From Escallonia rubra (taxonomy: Eukaryota; Streptophyta; Magnoliopsida; Escalloniales; Escalloniaceae): a DNA stretch of 64,000 nt. Within the stretch, counting starts at the first letter, position 1, and each line of letters opens with the position of its first letter. Positions 23,156 to 35,321 of this stretch are shown in pieces. The position numbers were made by a program, and so were the translations under genes. The stretch is taken from assembly GCA_033065855.1 (NCBI GenBank), contig JAVXUO010000580.1, positions 62,001 through 126,000 of the forward strand, written 5' to 3'. A model generated the notes under the pieces. That model had not been told where the DNA came from. It ran no database searches and saw only the letters and a list, made by a program, of their open reading frames with translations.

Positions 23156-24456
23156 AACATTTTGTGTTAGGAAAACACCCAGACCCACCAGTTTTTTCTC
23201 CTTTCTCCTTTCTCTCTCCTCCCTCTTCACTTGACTCTTCTTCGCCGACCGGAGATTCGTCCACCACCGCCGGTTCTTCGGCGAGTGGTGGCTCTGTAAA
23301 TATGGATTAGCGGTTTGATGTCTGTGTTTTCCCTTTAATCGAGTCTTTTGGTGCTCTTCACGGCCTTGGGAAGTTGTGGCTGACTGTTGCGCATGGGATT
23401 GCGGTATGCGTTTAGGTGGCATGGGCTGGGGCTGTGGTTCAGACTGATGATGGGGTTGCTGGCGGTAGGTGGTGGTTGCGGTTTGGTTGCCTCGTCTCCT
23501 ATCTGGGTTTCAGTCTAGGATGGGCTGAGCTTGCCTCCTGGTTTGGGGTCGAATTTTGTGGTGGTTCACGGCGGGTTGGGCACGGGGTGCTGTGGGTCGT
23601 GGCGGTGGTAGATAGGGTGGCCGAGGGAGGTTTTCTTCCTACTAAGAGTCCTTTTTCGTTTCTTCCCTTTCCCCTCCCTAGTACGTCCCCCTCCCTCCTC
23701 CTTCGGCCCCTTGTGGGTTGAATGGCATTGGTGGGCAGCTCTGTGTGACGCCGGCGTGGGGAGTCACTGGTTGGAATTGGTGGTCTGTGGGGGTGGATGG
23801 CCGTAGGTGGGGTTATGGTTTGAGGGGTGATTGGCGACGAGGGTGGTCGGTAGTGGCTGTGGTGGTTCTTGGCAACCGGTGGTGGGGTTAGTTGTGGTTG
23901 ACAGAGGAACGATGGCCGGCGATGGCGCCGATACCATGCTTGGATGTCGGTAGCATGCCGCGGTGTCAGGTGGCGCATGAACGTGGGGCTCGAGGGGCAC
24001 TTATCGTGCATGGCTGAAAACTATGTTGTTTGGGCCCATGGCCTGCGTCGTTGACTTTGCTGTGTAGTCCTTTGGTTTGGGCTTATCTTTTGGGTTTTGT
24101 AGTTCTTGTAGGTTTTTTATTTTTTCTCTAGTCGTGGGCTCACCTTCGGGACATGTTGTTGTCCCTTGTATATAGTTAGTGTTTTAGCTTGGGTAAAAGT
24201 GTTCTAATCTTTTATGCAGGTAGTCTTCGGTGGAGGTTCTTTGGCGATAAAGCCGTTCTTGTTCTTGCCGCTCTTAGATTTTCAAGAACACCTGACTCTG
24301 TACCGATCCTTGTCTATGGTTACATTGCAAGGGATGCGGTCATCTGTTATTTTTCTTCTTTTATTGTACTCTATCTTGTACTGCTTGCTTATTAATGATA
24401 TGAGTTGGTAGGATTTTTACCTACAGTAAAAAAAAAAAAAAACATTTTGTGTTAGG
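23156..24456 (+). mobile_element. LINE-like retroposon with 16-bp target duplication and poly-A tail
   Basis: Insert 23172-24440 is flanked by the perfect direct repeat AACATTTTGTGTTAGG (23156-23171 and 24441-24456) and ends in about 14 As. A long variable duplication plus 3' poly-A is diagnostic of target-primed retroposition. The 5' end is CT-rich, the middle GT-rich, and the 3' part (TTATTGTACTCTATCTTGT, then a short spacer and TTAATGATATGAG) resembles plant L1 tails. No reverse transcriptase is seen, so it is an internally deleted LINE or another retrocopied RNA. Confidence 0.85.
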
Positions 24457-25582
24457 GAGGAAGACCAACATTGGTCACAGTCATAGGTATATAACAATCA
24501 TCTCTAGCTAGTTTCAATTATTTGGTCAGAACTTGTGTTAAAAAATGAACGGTTGAACATGTTGGGTGCACTTCGCACTTTATTGATTTATTTTTGAAAA
24601 ATATTTTGTATTTTCGAAAAATTAGTTTTACTGAAAATGTGTGATTTATTTAAAAACTTAAATTTTGATTTATTTCAAATAAATTTTATGGCAGTTATTT
24701 TATTTTATTTTTTAACTGTTATAACTATCTCTTCTCAACAGTTGTGTCTGTCCACGTACGCCCTTTTAGGTTTTATATAAAGGATTTTTATGTTCTTCAA
24801 TATCACTTGCTTGCAAATCACTCGATTTAGACTGGGGACAAATAAAGTCTTAAAGACAGCGACGATGCATTTCAAGATCTTTATTTGTGAATTCAATTCC
24901 ATCAAAATTTCTAATAGAACCTTGAAAGAATAGACCGAATCCTAAATGAACGTTGCAAAGATGATATAACGGAGAGACGGAATAAAAGACGATGGGTGGT
25001 CCAAAATCAATATTTACTCCACACTAAGGCTCACATACAGGGGAGTTAGGTGCATAGACTTTAACATTGCCAATATAGCTTGTTTGGTCCGAGAGCCTTG
25101 CAAGGCCTCGAACCCATCATAAGAACTTGCGCTGAAAGTAGAAGCGATCCTTCTCAAGTGTGAGAGAACAGTTGAGATTTTAAAGAGAAGGTGATTAACA
25201 GTTGGGATTGAGTACTCTGAAGTCACAACACTTGGCTAGATTTTTTTAGGAATGCCAAAAGATGTTGGGCAGATTATCATATTCCAATTGGGACAAAGAC
25301 ACTAGAAGAGGCCCAACAAATCGGACAAGGATCCTATTGTACGACATCTCTATTGTAACAGTTTTACTGGCAAAGATTGCCGCTAAAATGTTATCTTTAC
25401 GCCCAAAAATATAAAGTGACAAGTTTATGTCGCTAAAATGCATTTACCGACATTTTTCAATTACTAAGATGTTGTATAAAGCATGGTCCCAAGCATCAAG
25501 ACATAAATAGATGCCAAACAGCTAACCTATTAAAAGGTTGACCAATGGGCCGTACATAATGCTGAAGGCCTTGTAGTTTCCA
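24457..25582. other. Intergenic with decayed duplicated segments
   Basis: No gene is supported. 25010-25100 (TCCACACTAAGGCTCACATA) recurs at 29510-29595. 25240-25590 recurs, diverged, at 33110-33450. These mark older segmental duplications. Confidence 0.5.
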
Positions 25583-25831
25583 TAAGTTTAAGGAAAAAAT
25601 TTAACTGCTACCCCTTCCTCCTACCCCCTATAAAACGACAATTAAGCGTTTCTAAATGTTTGTTGTGGCTTTTATTTAGTGACGCTAAAAAAATGTTGCT
25701 AATAATTGCCACTGAAAGTGTTAGAAAAAAAGTCACTAGAAAGATTTAGCGATTATTAATTGTCACTATACACGGAGTTAGAGGAAAATTTCTACAATTC
25801 GGGTACGAGCCAAAGTTTAATCTAAGTTTAA
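25583..25831. mobile_element. Mutator-type MITE, copy 1
   Basis: Element 25592-25822 (231 bp) has target duplication TAAGTTTAA (9 bp) on both sides. It starts GGAAAAAATTTAACTGCTACC and ends GAGCCAAAGTTTAATC. The paralogous segment at about 33440-33480 lacks the insert. It is internally rich in GTCACT/TAGCGA motifs. The sister copy is at 56052. Confidence 0.8.
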
Positions 25832-25979
25832 TATGTATAAAATGGGCAGTATCTCCTCTGCTTTTATTTGGACCACGTCTTTGCACTGAAATGCTAATAG
25901 AAACTTTGTTCTCCTCAAGCTTATGGTTGTCAATTGCAAACCATAACCAAAGAGTGGCCTGACCAATGGAACAAAATAT

Positions 25980-26700
25980 AGCCAGATGACCACAAACCTG
26001 GTCCGAGTAGTTGCGGAATTTGATGAACTTTTAAATGTAGCAAACTCTGCACTGCATTGAAGAGGACATTAAAGAGAGATATAAAGCACTTCAGTCACGG
26101 GTGTCCTTCTAACGGATGCAAAGTCCCTATTTATGTGACATTGGCCTTCCCTTACCCACACCATATTCTTTGTTTCTCCCTCATGAGAATCCATGTACCA
26201 CTGACAATTAGCAAGAAACTGGTTACTTTTATAGTAGGATTAGCCAATATTTCTGGGAATGGGTGGCATGGGAAACTACTTCTTCCAGCTATATCCTTCG
26301 CCGTGCACAACATAAGTGAGTGAACGTTTTCCTTTCTTGTTAGCTCATCCTAATATATGTTCATCTTCTTGCTAGTTTAAGCTCAAGGAATGGCATTTTA
26401 GAAGTATAAACCTTGTTATTGAACATATATAAGCAGAACAAATATGAAAGTGATCCACCCGTACATAACATTATGTTCTTTTCGAGATTTGGTCCCATTT
26501 TTGCCACAGAATTGCCTGTTTGTGAGCCACGAGCTTTCTTTAGATATATGACAATACAGTGTCTTTTAGTGCAACTCGAAATTGAGCTTGAAACTGTTAC
26601 GGTTTTGCTTCTCGTAATTTTTTTTGCAATTGACCGTATTTCAATGGCTTGAATTAAGAATAGTCATACACGCTTGTCTGTGAGAGACTAGTTAAAGATC
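25980..26700. repeat. Segmental repeat R, copy 1
   Basis: Shares long colinear blocks with 29600-30180 and 33600-34330, including CCTGG(C/T)CCGAGTAGTTG, GGGAATGGGTGGCATGGG and GCATTTTAGAA. No reading frame is conserved among the copies, so this is probably non-coding duplicated DNA. Confidence 0.7.
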
Positions 26701-26997
26701 GGGATGTTAGGTCCTCGTTTAAAAGTTTCTGATCTCATTGCTTTTATACTTGAATCGCTCTTCATTAGCAAATAAGCTTACATGTGCATCACGGAAATCA
26801 AATGCTTACAGGATTCAGACGACTGTGAGGATAAATGTGGAGGTAGGCAGTAAGCTAATTGTTGGGGGAAATAGTTGAAATGTGGCTACTACCAATATAG
26901 TACGGTCTTGCCCCCACACGTTCACAGGACTAGCGCTGTAGCATTCGCAAAAACTTTAAAATAATGTTGCGCAGTCATGTGCTCTAGTTGAAGATCC

Positions 26998-27350
26998 ACT
27001 ACAAGACAATGATCTTTTATCGACGAAATGAAATCCGTCACTAAAAGTAACATTTTCCGTTGGTAAAAGTCCCATGCAAAAAACATTTACAGATGAAATA
27101 TTATGTTGGTAAAGAAATTTAGTGGTGAATTTTTACCGACGGACTATTCTCAACGAAAAATCCTGTCGCTAGGTATTATTTTCATAATAGTTTCTATTTA
27201 TCCGGCATTTTGATTTTCGGAATAAAAAAAAGTTAATAGGGATTTTAGCGAGGAACTTTTACCGATGTATTGGTAAAAAGTCTATATACTTGGTAAGTTT
27301 TTAATGATCTTTTGTAAAGGATTTTAGCGATGGTCAAAAGTCGCTAAAGG
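26998..27350 (+). mobile_element. CACTA-like terminus with subterminal repeats
   Basis: Starts CACTACAAGACAATGATC, close to the CACTACAAGAAA ends of plant CACTA elements. It is followed by many copies of CGACGAAA/CCGTCACTAAAAGT/TTTTACCGACGGA. Similar TAGCGACGGAAGTCCGTCGC motifs reappear at 29205-29330 and may be the far end. I could not find a matching TGTAGTG end or a 3-bp target duplication, so the extent is unresolved. Confidence 0.45.
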
Positions 27351-27507
27351 TGATTAACCCCACAAACCCTACTTCTTTCTCTCTCTCGTTGACGTAACAT
27401 GTTTTTTTTACAGCACGTCTGCTCTACGGATGGAATATGCTTTCTTCTCTCTGACTCGCCCACACTCACCCTGCCTACCTTCGCGGCTCTCTGTATCTTC
27501 ATCGGAG

Positions 27508-27683
27508 ATGGAGAGGAAGGATTACTGGGCGATGAAGACTGACGCGGTTACCTCCGAATTGATCGATTTTGGACATCAATCACCTCAAGATTGCTGCCAA
27601 GAACCTCATCAGCCATGCCACCGAGCTGGGTGGCCTTGGATTTGGCGCTTCTTTCCTCAAATGGGCCCCTCCTCTGCTGCTGT
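27508..27683 (+). pseudogene. COR413-type cold-regulated membrane protein, first exon only
   Basis: ATG at 27508 gives MERKDYWAMKTDAVTSELID. After one extra T the frame shifts to LDINHLKIAAKNLISHATEL and on to LGFGASFLKW. This is the N-terminal exon of plasma-membrane COR413 proteins (AMKTD, AAKxLIxHAT, LGxLGFGxSxLKW). It ends, slightly scrambled, at a GTGAG donor, as in the family. The later exons (the transmembrane core with LDRTNWRTNML) are not found in the next 2 kb. The frameshift and missing exons make it non-functional. Its place just inside a CACTA-like terminus suggests capture by a transposon. Confidence 0.75.
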
Positions 27684-27689
27684 GTGAGC

Positions 27690-29600
27690 TTTCTTTTTAA
27701 CTCCTTCAACACTTAACACGGACAAATATATATATGCATGTACAATGTGCTTGTAATTCTGTTGAAGATTTTTGACTTCTGGGTTTCATATTGACCCGTA
27801 ATTAGCAAAAGTGCGAGATATGTATGTGGTTTTCATGTCCAAGCCGATGATGCATTTGGTTGCTATGCATTAGTCTTTGTTAAATGTAAGGAATTGTTAG
27901 TCTATTTTGTTTGCTTACATTCAAAATTGTATAAGATCTGGCATACCCATTCTTTATGATTAGCAGATTTACGTGGTTTGTTTAACGCTCTTGATTTTGT
28001 AAAAAATGATTGATTTCGGTCAATTCACGTATTGAGGGCTCTAATCCTGTTGATTAAAAGCTAAGGCACCTTCGAATCATGATATGTGGACATGGAATGC
28101 AATTTAGTACGTGCTATAGATTAAAAAGAAAAACTTATATGGTGTTTTGGACATGGAATGCTACTTAGTACGTGCTATAGATATAAAAAAAAAAAAAAAG
28201 AACTTGTATGGCGTTTGATAAGCTTAGGCTCCTTTCAATGGATTGGATTGAAGCATATGTGTCTGAATGCATCCAAGGAATGTTTGAGATCGGCACTCAC
28301 ATGGGTTGTGTTCAGTTACAGTTCTGCTCTTCCTTATAGTACAAATTAAGATATGGATTAATCCGGCCTATTTTTAAATGAGGAAGTTGTTGCAAGGACA
28401 GAAATCTAGATATTTCAGGGTATTTGTCATTATTGAGCTAGGAGAAGTCATGTAACATCTCTCTCTTACATGCAGGGTTGTGGATTGCAGAACCTGGGGA
28501 GCACATGCTATTTTTCATCCGTCATGCAAATGCTGAATAGAACGAGTTGTTTTTGTTATGAGCTCAGAGATTATTGCAGAGATGGTTCCTGTAAGTAATG
28601 TACAAAGCAACAACATGAGTAATGTACTTTTGTTCCAGTATTAATTGTTGTTTGGTGCAAAGAAATTTGTTTGGTAATAAATTAAGTTTGGAAGCAGTTT
28701 TTCTCTTAACAAGCCCGTGAAATATGAACTGTGAGCTGATGCAAACAAAAGAGAGAAAATGTCATCTCCGCTATACAACAGAGGATCCTGATCCGTATTG
28801 TGATGTATAATATTACCTGCTTCTTCTGGCAGGTCGCCACCTAGTTTGAGAAGTCTGATCCTTGTGCCGTTATGGATCCTCCACGCTTGATACAAGACAG
28901 ATTTGCATTAGTTGCTTCACATTGTTATAAGTCATTAAAGTGAACTATGATTATGATGTTCTTCTCCTAGCATGTGGTTAATTTAAGTGACAAAGCTATA
29001 TGAACTACAATATTTGATGCTGTGAACAAAAGTTGTTGATTGAAGTTGCAAAGTTATTGAAATTTTTGATGGGTTAGTTGTTGATGGATTGATTAATTAG
29101 GGTTAAATGTGGATGGATTAAATTGCCCGTGTGTTGTTTGTTGAATTATAGGAACAGGTAGATTACGAAAGAAAAAAAAACCACTCTTTTTACTTTTACT
29201 GATTGACTTTTTAGCGACGGAAGTCCGTCGCTAAAAGTAATTCAAACATATTAGAGCATAATGGAGTTTTAGCCACGGATTTTTTGTTGTTAAAACTATT
29301 TAGCGACGAATCTCGAACTTAAAGTCTTTACTATGTCATAACAGGTTTTTAGAGGTGATCAGAACCCGAAAATAACCTGAAAGCAACGCCTAAACTTAGA
29401 GGTGATCGAACATTTTTGAGTTACGTTCTCCTGTGTGGGTAAAAAGGATGTTAGGACACAAATATTTACAATGGGTAAAAAGCAGTAAAGCCGGTATCTG
29501 GAATCGATATTTGCTCCACACTAAGGCTCACATACAGGGGAGTTAAGAGCGTAGACTTTAACATTGCAATATAGCTTGGTTGGTGCGAGAGCCTTGCACA
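27690..29600. other. Non-coding; probable interior and end of CACTA-like element
   Basis: The beginning looks like the continuation of the COR413 first intron. A short direct repeat (GGACATGGAATGC...AGTACGTGCTATAGAT) lies at 28089-28185. 29205-29250 is a palindromic TAGCGACGGA/TCCGTCGCTA cluster. No gene is supported. Confidence 0.45.
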
Positions 29601-30180
29601 ATTAATATAGGTAGATGGCCACAGAGGCACAGACCTGGCCCGAGTAGTTGAAGAAATTGATGAAGTCTTAAATGTAGCATACTCTGCAGAGCATTCAAGA
29701 GGACTGTTTGCCCTGTATATGTGACTGTTTGCCCTCTGTTAAGATAGGCAGATGGTCACAAAGTCCCTGTATATGTGACTGTTTGCCCTCCGTTTCCCAC
29801 ACCATTTTTGTTTCTCACTCATGAGAATCCATGTACAAATGATAATTAGTGAGAAACTGGTTGTTTTGGTATTAGGATGTGCCAATATTCCTGGGAATGG
29901 GTGGCATGGGAAACTACTTCGATCAGCTACATCCCTGGCCGTGCACGAGTTGCGTGAGTGAACATTTTCTGGTCTTGTTATCTCATCCTAATAAGGAATG
30001 GCATTTTAGAATCATAAACCTTGTTATCAAACATACGTAGATTGGATACGAAAGTCACCCACCCGTACATATCATCATGCCGTGTTTGTGATTTTGTCCC
30101 ATGTTTGCGTATTTCTAATACAAAATTACTTACTAATTACATGTTTATGAGCCATAAGATCTCTTTATTAATTCCACTAT
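29600..30180. repeat. Segmental repeat R, copy 2
   Basis: Colinear with 25980-26700 and 33600-34150. It contains a local duplication of about 55 bp (CTGTATATGTGACTGTTTGCC twice, 29717-29793) that is absent from the third copy. Confidence 0.7.
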
Positions 30181-31990
30181 GCTGTCCTTTTAAGCTTTTT
30201 CAAACCCTTTTGACCATGGGTTCTTACTTAATAAAGGTTGCCAACTTGAGTTTAGTTTTCTCCTAAAGGGTGGATGGGAAGGTTCTGTTGCAGCCCTTTG
30301 TGACTGGTATTGAACACGATACTAGTATCTCCATCAGTGGTCTTGATTCTTATGCTTATTGCTTTGATGGAGTAATATTGATCTTTCCTTTTGGTGTCCA
30401 AATCTTTGTGACCGGCATTGAAGGCAATAATAGTGCATCCTTCTAATACTAGAATTGAGCTCTTCTCGGATTTTGTTTTATCCTCTCAGACAATTTATGT
30501 TTGAACATTCAGTGCAAAGACATGTATTTCATTTCTCTTCTTTCAATCTTGATTCCTCTATAATGAATGATAAGATGTTGGCTGGTAGAAGTAGGAGATA
30601 TCTTGTGGTTTTATTGTTACTGTTGTCATGATCTATAAGAAAATATCTTTTCGCTTAAGAAATTTTCAATAAACTAACAGAGGAGATATGTTGTTTGGAT
30701 CTGCTACCGGAAGGAAGGTAGATTTTTGTGTACATTTTATACGACAAACTGGCACCATGTCCTAATCTTTTGGGATATTGTGTTACCAATTGCAAAGTAC
30801 ATACTTGTAGTGTTAAAAACTAGTCACATCAAATTGCTGCAGGATCCTGTTCTCCGGCAGCGGTTATTGGAGCGACTGATGCCGACATCTTCCTCCGGGA
30901 CCCTCCCAAGGGTCTCCTGTATCTATCGTTGCAGCAGTTGGTTGATTGTTTGTTCACTGTCATGAAGCCAACTCCTGCACAGAGGTGTGCCAATGGTTTC
31001 CCCTCTTCTAATATGGACGTACCATATGGCTACATCACCGAGTGCGGAGTACGCAGGACGATACACTACAAAGAGTATAGCGGCCAAATGGAAACGTGTG
31101 AAGATGGCAACATGGTATAGTTTGGGTTTTCTTTTCCTCATTGATCCTATCATGTTTGATAGGGCTAATATATTATGTCCTATTTTAGGCACAATCGTTG
31201 AGGGTGTACACTGAAGGAGCAGAGGAATTAAAGAACATTCATGGGTGGGTTCGTGACTTCTTCGACGTGATTAATACACATCCCGTGGCAGCTGTGGTCA
31301 TTAGTGCTCCGGATTTTGTCCGTCCAAACTCTGTAACTACTGGATCTAAATCACATGAGTTTAGTTACTATATGCCTTGTTATTTGAGCTGATTATTTAT
31401 CCTTGTGTTTGGAGAGGACACTTGGAGAGTTTCTGACTCAGAACTGCAATTCCTATTTAGATACCAACCACATGGCCTACTCATAGTAGGCTAGTAGACG
31501 AGGATGATCGCATAGAGTATTGGTTGCTGAAGAATACGTGGGGCGTAGAATGAGGAATAAATGGGTTTCTTAAGGTTCCAATGCGCGTCTTTTATAACTT
31601 TGAACACTCTGTGGGGAACCAACGTTTTACTGAGGGTAAGCTGTAGGGTGTAGGGAATTCCAAGGTAGGCTTTATCTTTGTTTGTGTGAAAGCTTTTGAC
31701 TTGTGTAAAAATTTCAGTATGAGATCTGTAGTGGCTAAAACGAAAATCCTAAGATCAATTTTGATGTGTTTTGGTTTTGTAACTCTAATTGCTCTCACTA
31801 TTGAACTCAGTTCTTTTTCTTTTTATATTAGTCCTCCTTGTTATCTTCTCATGAATGCGCCTGCTACTCTCATAATGCAAGTTCTTTGCAACCCACAAGG
31901 CTCCAAATAACGGATAACTCATCAGAGTCGGATGTTGTCAATTATGTTAAGGGTCCACTTCGGCTGTGTTTCTTTTTCTCGTCAATCAAC
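30180..31990. repeat. Segmental duplication P, copy A
   Basis: Matches 37140-40421 almost base for base once the hAT element in the second copy is removed. It carries the papain-like pseudogene described separately. It ends at AAGAATTTCTTAAGTAC, after which the copies diverge. Confidence 0.85.
30843..31646 (+). pseudogene. Papain-like (C1A) cysteine protease pseudogene, copy A
   Basis: Three exons in consistent phase. Exon a, 30843-31114, reads GSCSPAAVIGATDADIF and LSLQQLVDC. This corresponds to the papain GSCWAFxAV and LSxQxLVDC motifs, with the catalytic Cys kept but the following Trp lost. Exon b, 31189-31332 (144 bp), has INTHPVAAVV, like papain xNQPVSVAI. Exon c, 31462-31646, has EYWLLKNTWGVE, then a TGA, then GINGFLKV, like YWLVKNSWGxxWGxxGYxxI. 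The TGA replaces the Trp of VEWG. The N-terminal prodomain and upstream exons are not found. Exons a-c would otherwise read through, so decay seems recent or the gene was a truncated duplicate from the start. Confidence 0.75.
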
Positions 31991-33600
31991 TCTTAAGAAT
32001 TTCTTAAGTACTGAGGTAGTGAGACGCTCACCCGATTAGCATGCACAAGTTAAGGCAACGACACTGAAAAGGTAAAAAACCGAGAACCTACTAAGATGAC
32101 AACGTTATCCCACTCTTGATGAAGCCAACAAAAATCCTACCCCATTGAAACCTTAAAACCTGAGATTAGGCACCAATGAGAATGACGAGTGCAGGTAAGA
32201 AAAGCACCAGTATCGCAGTGCGCAAATGTAGCAGTTTGGATACTGCATTTGCAAGTTGAAAAAACCTTCTCAAACTGGCGCTAGAAGGTTTTTTCAACTC
32301 TAGTGCCAGTTTGAGAAGGTTTTTCAACTTGCAAATGCAGTATGCTAAAAAACCAGCCTTTACTGTTTTCGAAACAATTTGTTGTAAAGGGGTAGGATAA
32401 CTTCGGAGGTATCCTTGATCACGAGCCTATTGGAATACCAGGTTCATAAATGCACAAATACTAGGTAAGCAGTGTCGTGGGGACTTCACCGGAGGCTATT
32501 ATGGTTGCCACTCTTTTAGCTGTCAATGAATCAATGATACACCCCAACAAGCTATACATCTTGATCTTGGTATGGAGTTTTTGTTTCGGTAGAATAGGAG
32601 TATAGCATTGATAATCGAAGTATTTCACATAATTCCATCATGACAAGCCATGATTTGCAAAAGATATAACCCTACTAGCAGGTTACCACCATTTACCTAT
32701 ATTACAAACAGTTTACCAAAATTATAGGGCTATTATTAACATTCTGCAAAAGACAATACAAAATAAGAAAGTAGATCCCTTTACAGCAATAAGTCATGTA
32801 CCCGGTCTTGATAGACGTTTATACGTGCATGACAAGCAAAAACGGTTATAGATGTGGATTCATTTAGTTGAACTGTCAATACTAAATTGGTGAAAATCTT
32901 ATACTAGATAGCAAAAGTCATAAATAATCGGGACAATGGTCTCAGTGACCTCCTCATTGTTTGACATCTGAGAAAGAAGAAATAATGAATTTGTGAATAA
33001 CTTAACATGCATTAATTTCTTCTCTTTTGGTAAAGTAGTAGCTAAAAGTAAATATTTTCGCTATGTCGTAACAGGTTTTAGCTATGAATTTTTTGTAATC
33101 CAAAACATATTTTTTAAGGAATGCCAAAAGGATGTTGGGCAGAGTAACATATTGGAAATGAGACAATGATGCTAGAATAGGCTCAACAAGTCGATATTTT
33201 ATACTAACAGCTTTACTGGTAAAAGATTCCCGCTAACAATGTTATCGCTGCGGCTTAATATATGTATGATAATTAATGTCGTTAGATACAATTAGCGACA
33301 TTATATTTTATTACCGTAAAGGTGTTGTATAATGCACGGTCCTGAATACCAACACATGAATAGATGTGTCAAACAGCTAATATAATACTCCGTAAAAAAC
33401 ATTAACAGGTTTACCAATGGGCCATAAATAATGCTCAAGTCCTTGTAGCTTCCATAAGTTCCAGATGAAAAATGGGCAATGTCTCCTCTGCAGCCTGTGC
33501 TTGGACCATGTCATTTTCACTGAAATGTTAATAGAAATTTTGTTCCCCTCAAAGCTTATGGTGGTCAACTGCGTACCTTAACCAGAGTGGCCTCACCATT
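31990..33600. other. Intergenic with foldback hairpin and decayed repeats
   Basis: No gene is supported. It contains the hairpin at 32240-32343 and, from 33110, a diverged copy of 25240-25590 and of 25840-25980 without the MITE insertion. Confidence 0.5.
32240..32343. repeat. 39-bp-stem inverted repeat (hairpin)
   Basis: Left arm 32240-32279 (ATACTGCATTTGCAAGTTG...) and right arm 32305-32343 are reverse complements with a single bulge in an A-run, around a loop of about 25 nt. If transcribed it would fold into one near-perfect hairpin. It could be a MITE or a microRNA-like foldback. No TA or longer target duplication is clear. Confidence 0.8.
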
Positions 33601-34330
33601 TGTACACAATTAATATAGGCAGATGGCCACAGACCTGGCCCGAGTAGTTGAAGAAATTGATGAACTCTTAAACGTAGCATACTCTGCAGAGCATTGAAGA
33701 GGAGATTAAAAGCACTTCAGTCACGGGTGTCCTTACTAACAGATGCAAAGTCCCTATATATGTGACTGTTTGCCCTCCGTTTCCCACACCATTTTTGTTT
33801 CTCACTCATGAGAATCCATGTACAAATGATAATTAGTGAGAAACTGGTTGTTTTGGTATTAGGATGTGCCAATATTCCTGGGAATGGGTGGCATGGGAAA
33901 CTACTTCGTTCAGCTACTTCCCTTGCCGTGCACGAGATGCGTGAGTGAACATTTTTTGGTCTTGTTATCTCATCCTAATAAGGAATGGCATTTTAGAAGC
34001 ATAAACCTTGTTATCAAACATACGTAGATTAGATACGAAAGTCATCCACCCGTCCATAGCATTACGCCGTGTTTATGATTTTGTCCCATGTTTGCGTATT
34101 TCTAATACAAAATTACTTATTAATTACTTGTTTATGAGCCATAAGCCATTTTTAGATATATGCCAATACAACGTCTTTTAACGGAAGTTAAATTCGACCT
34201 AAAAACCAGTATAGTTTTGATTTTGTAAACCAATTTTGGACTTGACCTCATTTCAGTGGCTTGAATTAAGAAGGATCATACATGCTTTTCTGCGAGAGAC
34301 TAGTTAAAAATAGGGTTGTCAGGTCCTTGT
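33600..34330. repeat. Segmental repeat R, copy 3
   Basis: Colinear with copies 1 and 2. It extends further to the TTGAATTAAGAA and AGAGACTAGTTAAA segments seen at 26650-26700. No conserved frame is present. Confidence 0.7.
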
Positions 34331-35280
34331 TTAAAGATTCTGATCTCATTGTTTTTTATCCTTGAATCGTGCCTCATTCCTATATAAAGATTCTGACCTC
34401 ATCACGTAAATCAAATTCTTGCAGGACTCATATGCCTGTGAGCATAAAGGTGGAAATAGGCAGTAAGCTAATGGCTGTGGAAAATAGTTAAAATGCGGTG
34501 ACTACAAACAGAGTACGGTCTTGCCCCCACACGTTTGCAAGACTTGAACACCCGCATTTGCAAAATTTCAAAATGTTGCGTAGTCATCTGCTCGATTAAA
34601 ATGTTGTCATTGTTACTTTCAACAAAATATATGTGGTTTCGAACCAAACTGTACATGTCCCTGGATTGGCAATTATGTAGAACATCAATCTGATAAAATT
34701 TTGAGGCCATTTACAGATTAATGGGATGTGGTTGGAACATTCAACTTGACCTTATTATAGTGCCTTCAGTTATCATGCTGCACAGAGAGTATGCAGCATG
34801 TTATGCTAATGCGCAATAACTCGAGGGGAAGTCCAAAGTTTGTTCATGCACCCATACTACACTAACCGTTTGAATTTAAAGAACACGATCAGGTTTGTTT
34901 GACTAGAAATTTGGTTTATTTCGCTTGGTCAAAAGTTGATCTAGTTAATAATAGGTATTTGCTGAGAATAATTCGATTGTGGCATGTTTATCACATAAAA
35001 TAAAATCCTTGAGAACTTTCGAAGAGGCAAAATAAGAAAGAAGAATTCGAGATGTTGGCTATGCGGTAAGGTCTACAGAGAAACATGCCTGGAATCTAGT
35101 TGTCAAAATGATGGATCAAAACCTGAAAGCAACGACTAAGCGTGAACGAACATTTTCGAGTTTCTTTATTCCGTCTGGACAAAAAAGATGTTAGGACACT
35201 AATGTCGAGATCTGAAATCCTCTAGCAGGGAGACACATCGAGGCCTTTCATCCGCTTACATCTATTCCTGATAAGTTAAA
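34330..35280. other. Intergenic, no recognised gene
   Basis: 34440-34560 still matches 26820-26970 (GTACGGTCTTGCCCCCACACG). A short region near 35040 (AGAATTCGAGATGTTGGCT) resembles 50288-50305, upstream of the next dioxygenase fragment, showing that the duplication extends beyond coding remnants. Confidence 0.45.
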
Positions 35281-35321
35281 TTCTATGAATTATCGTAGAA
35301 AAGGGACTGATGGATCAAAAC

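Noticed and set aside
23416..23721. 101-residue open frame in the LINE-like insert as a gene
   Set aside because: Trp/Gly/Val-rich translation of a GT-rich leader, with no motif and no start context support.
30805..30813. CTTGTAGTG as the far end of the CACTA-like element
   Set aside because: The same string is present in the duplicated copy at 37747, lacks subterminal repeats before it, and has no matching 3-bp duplication.
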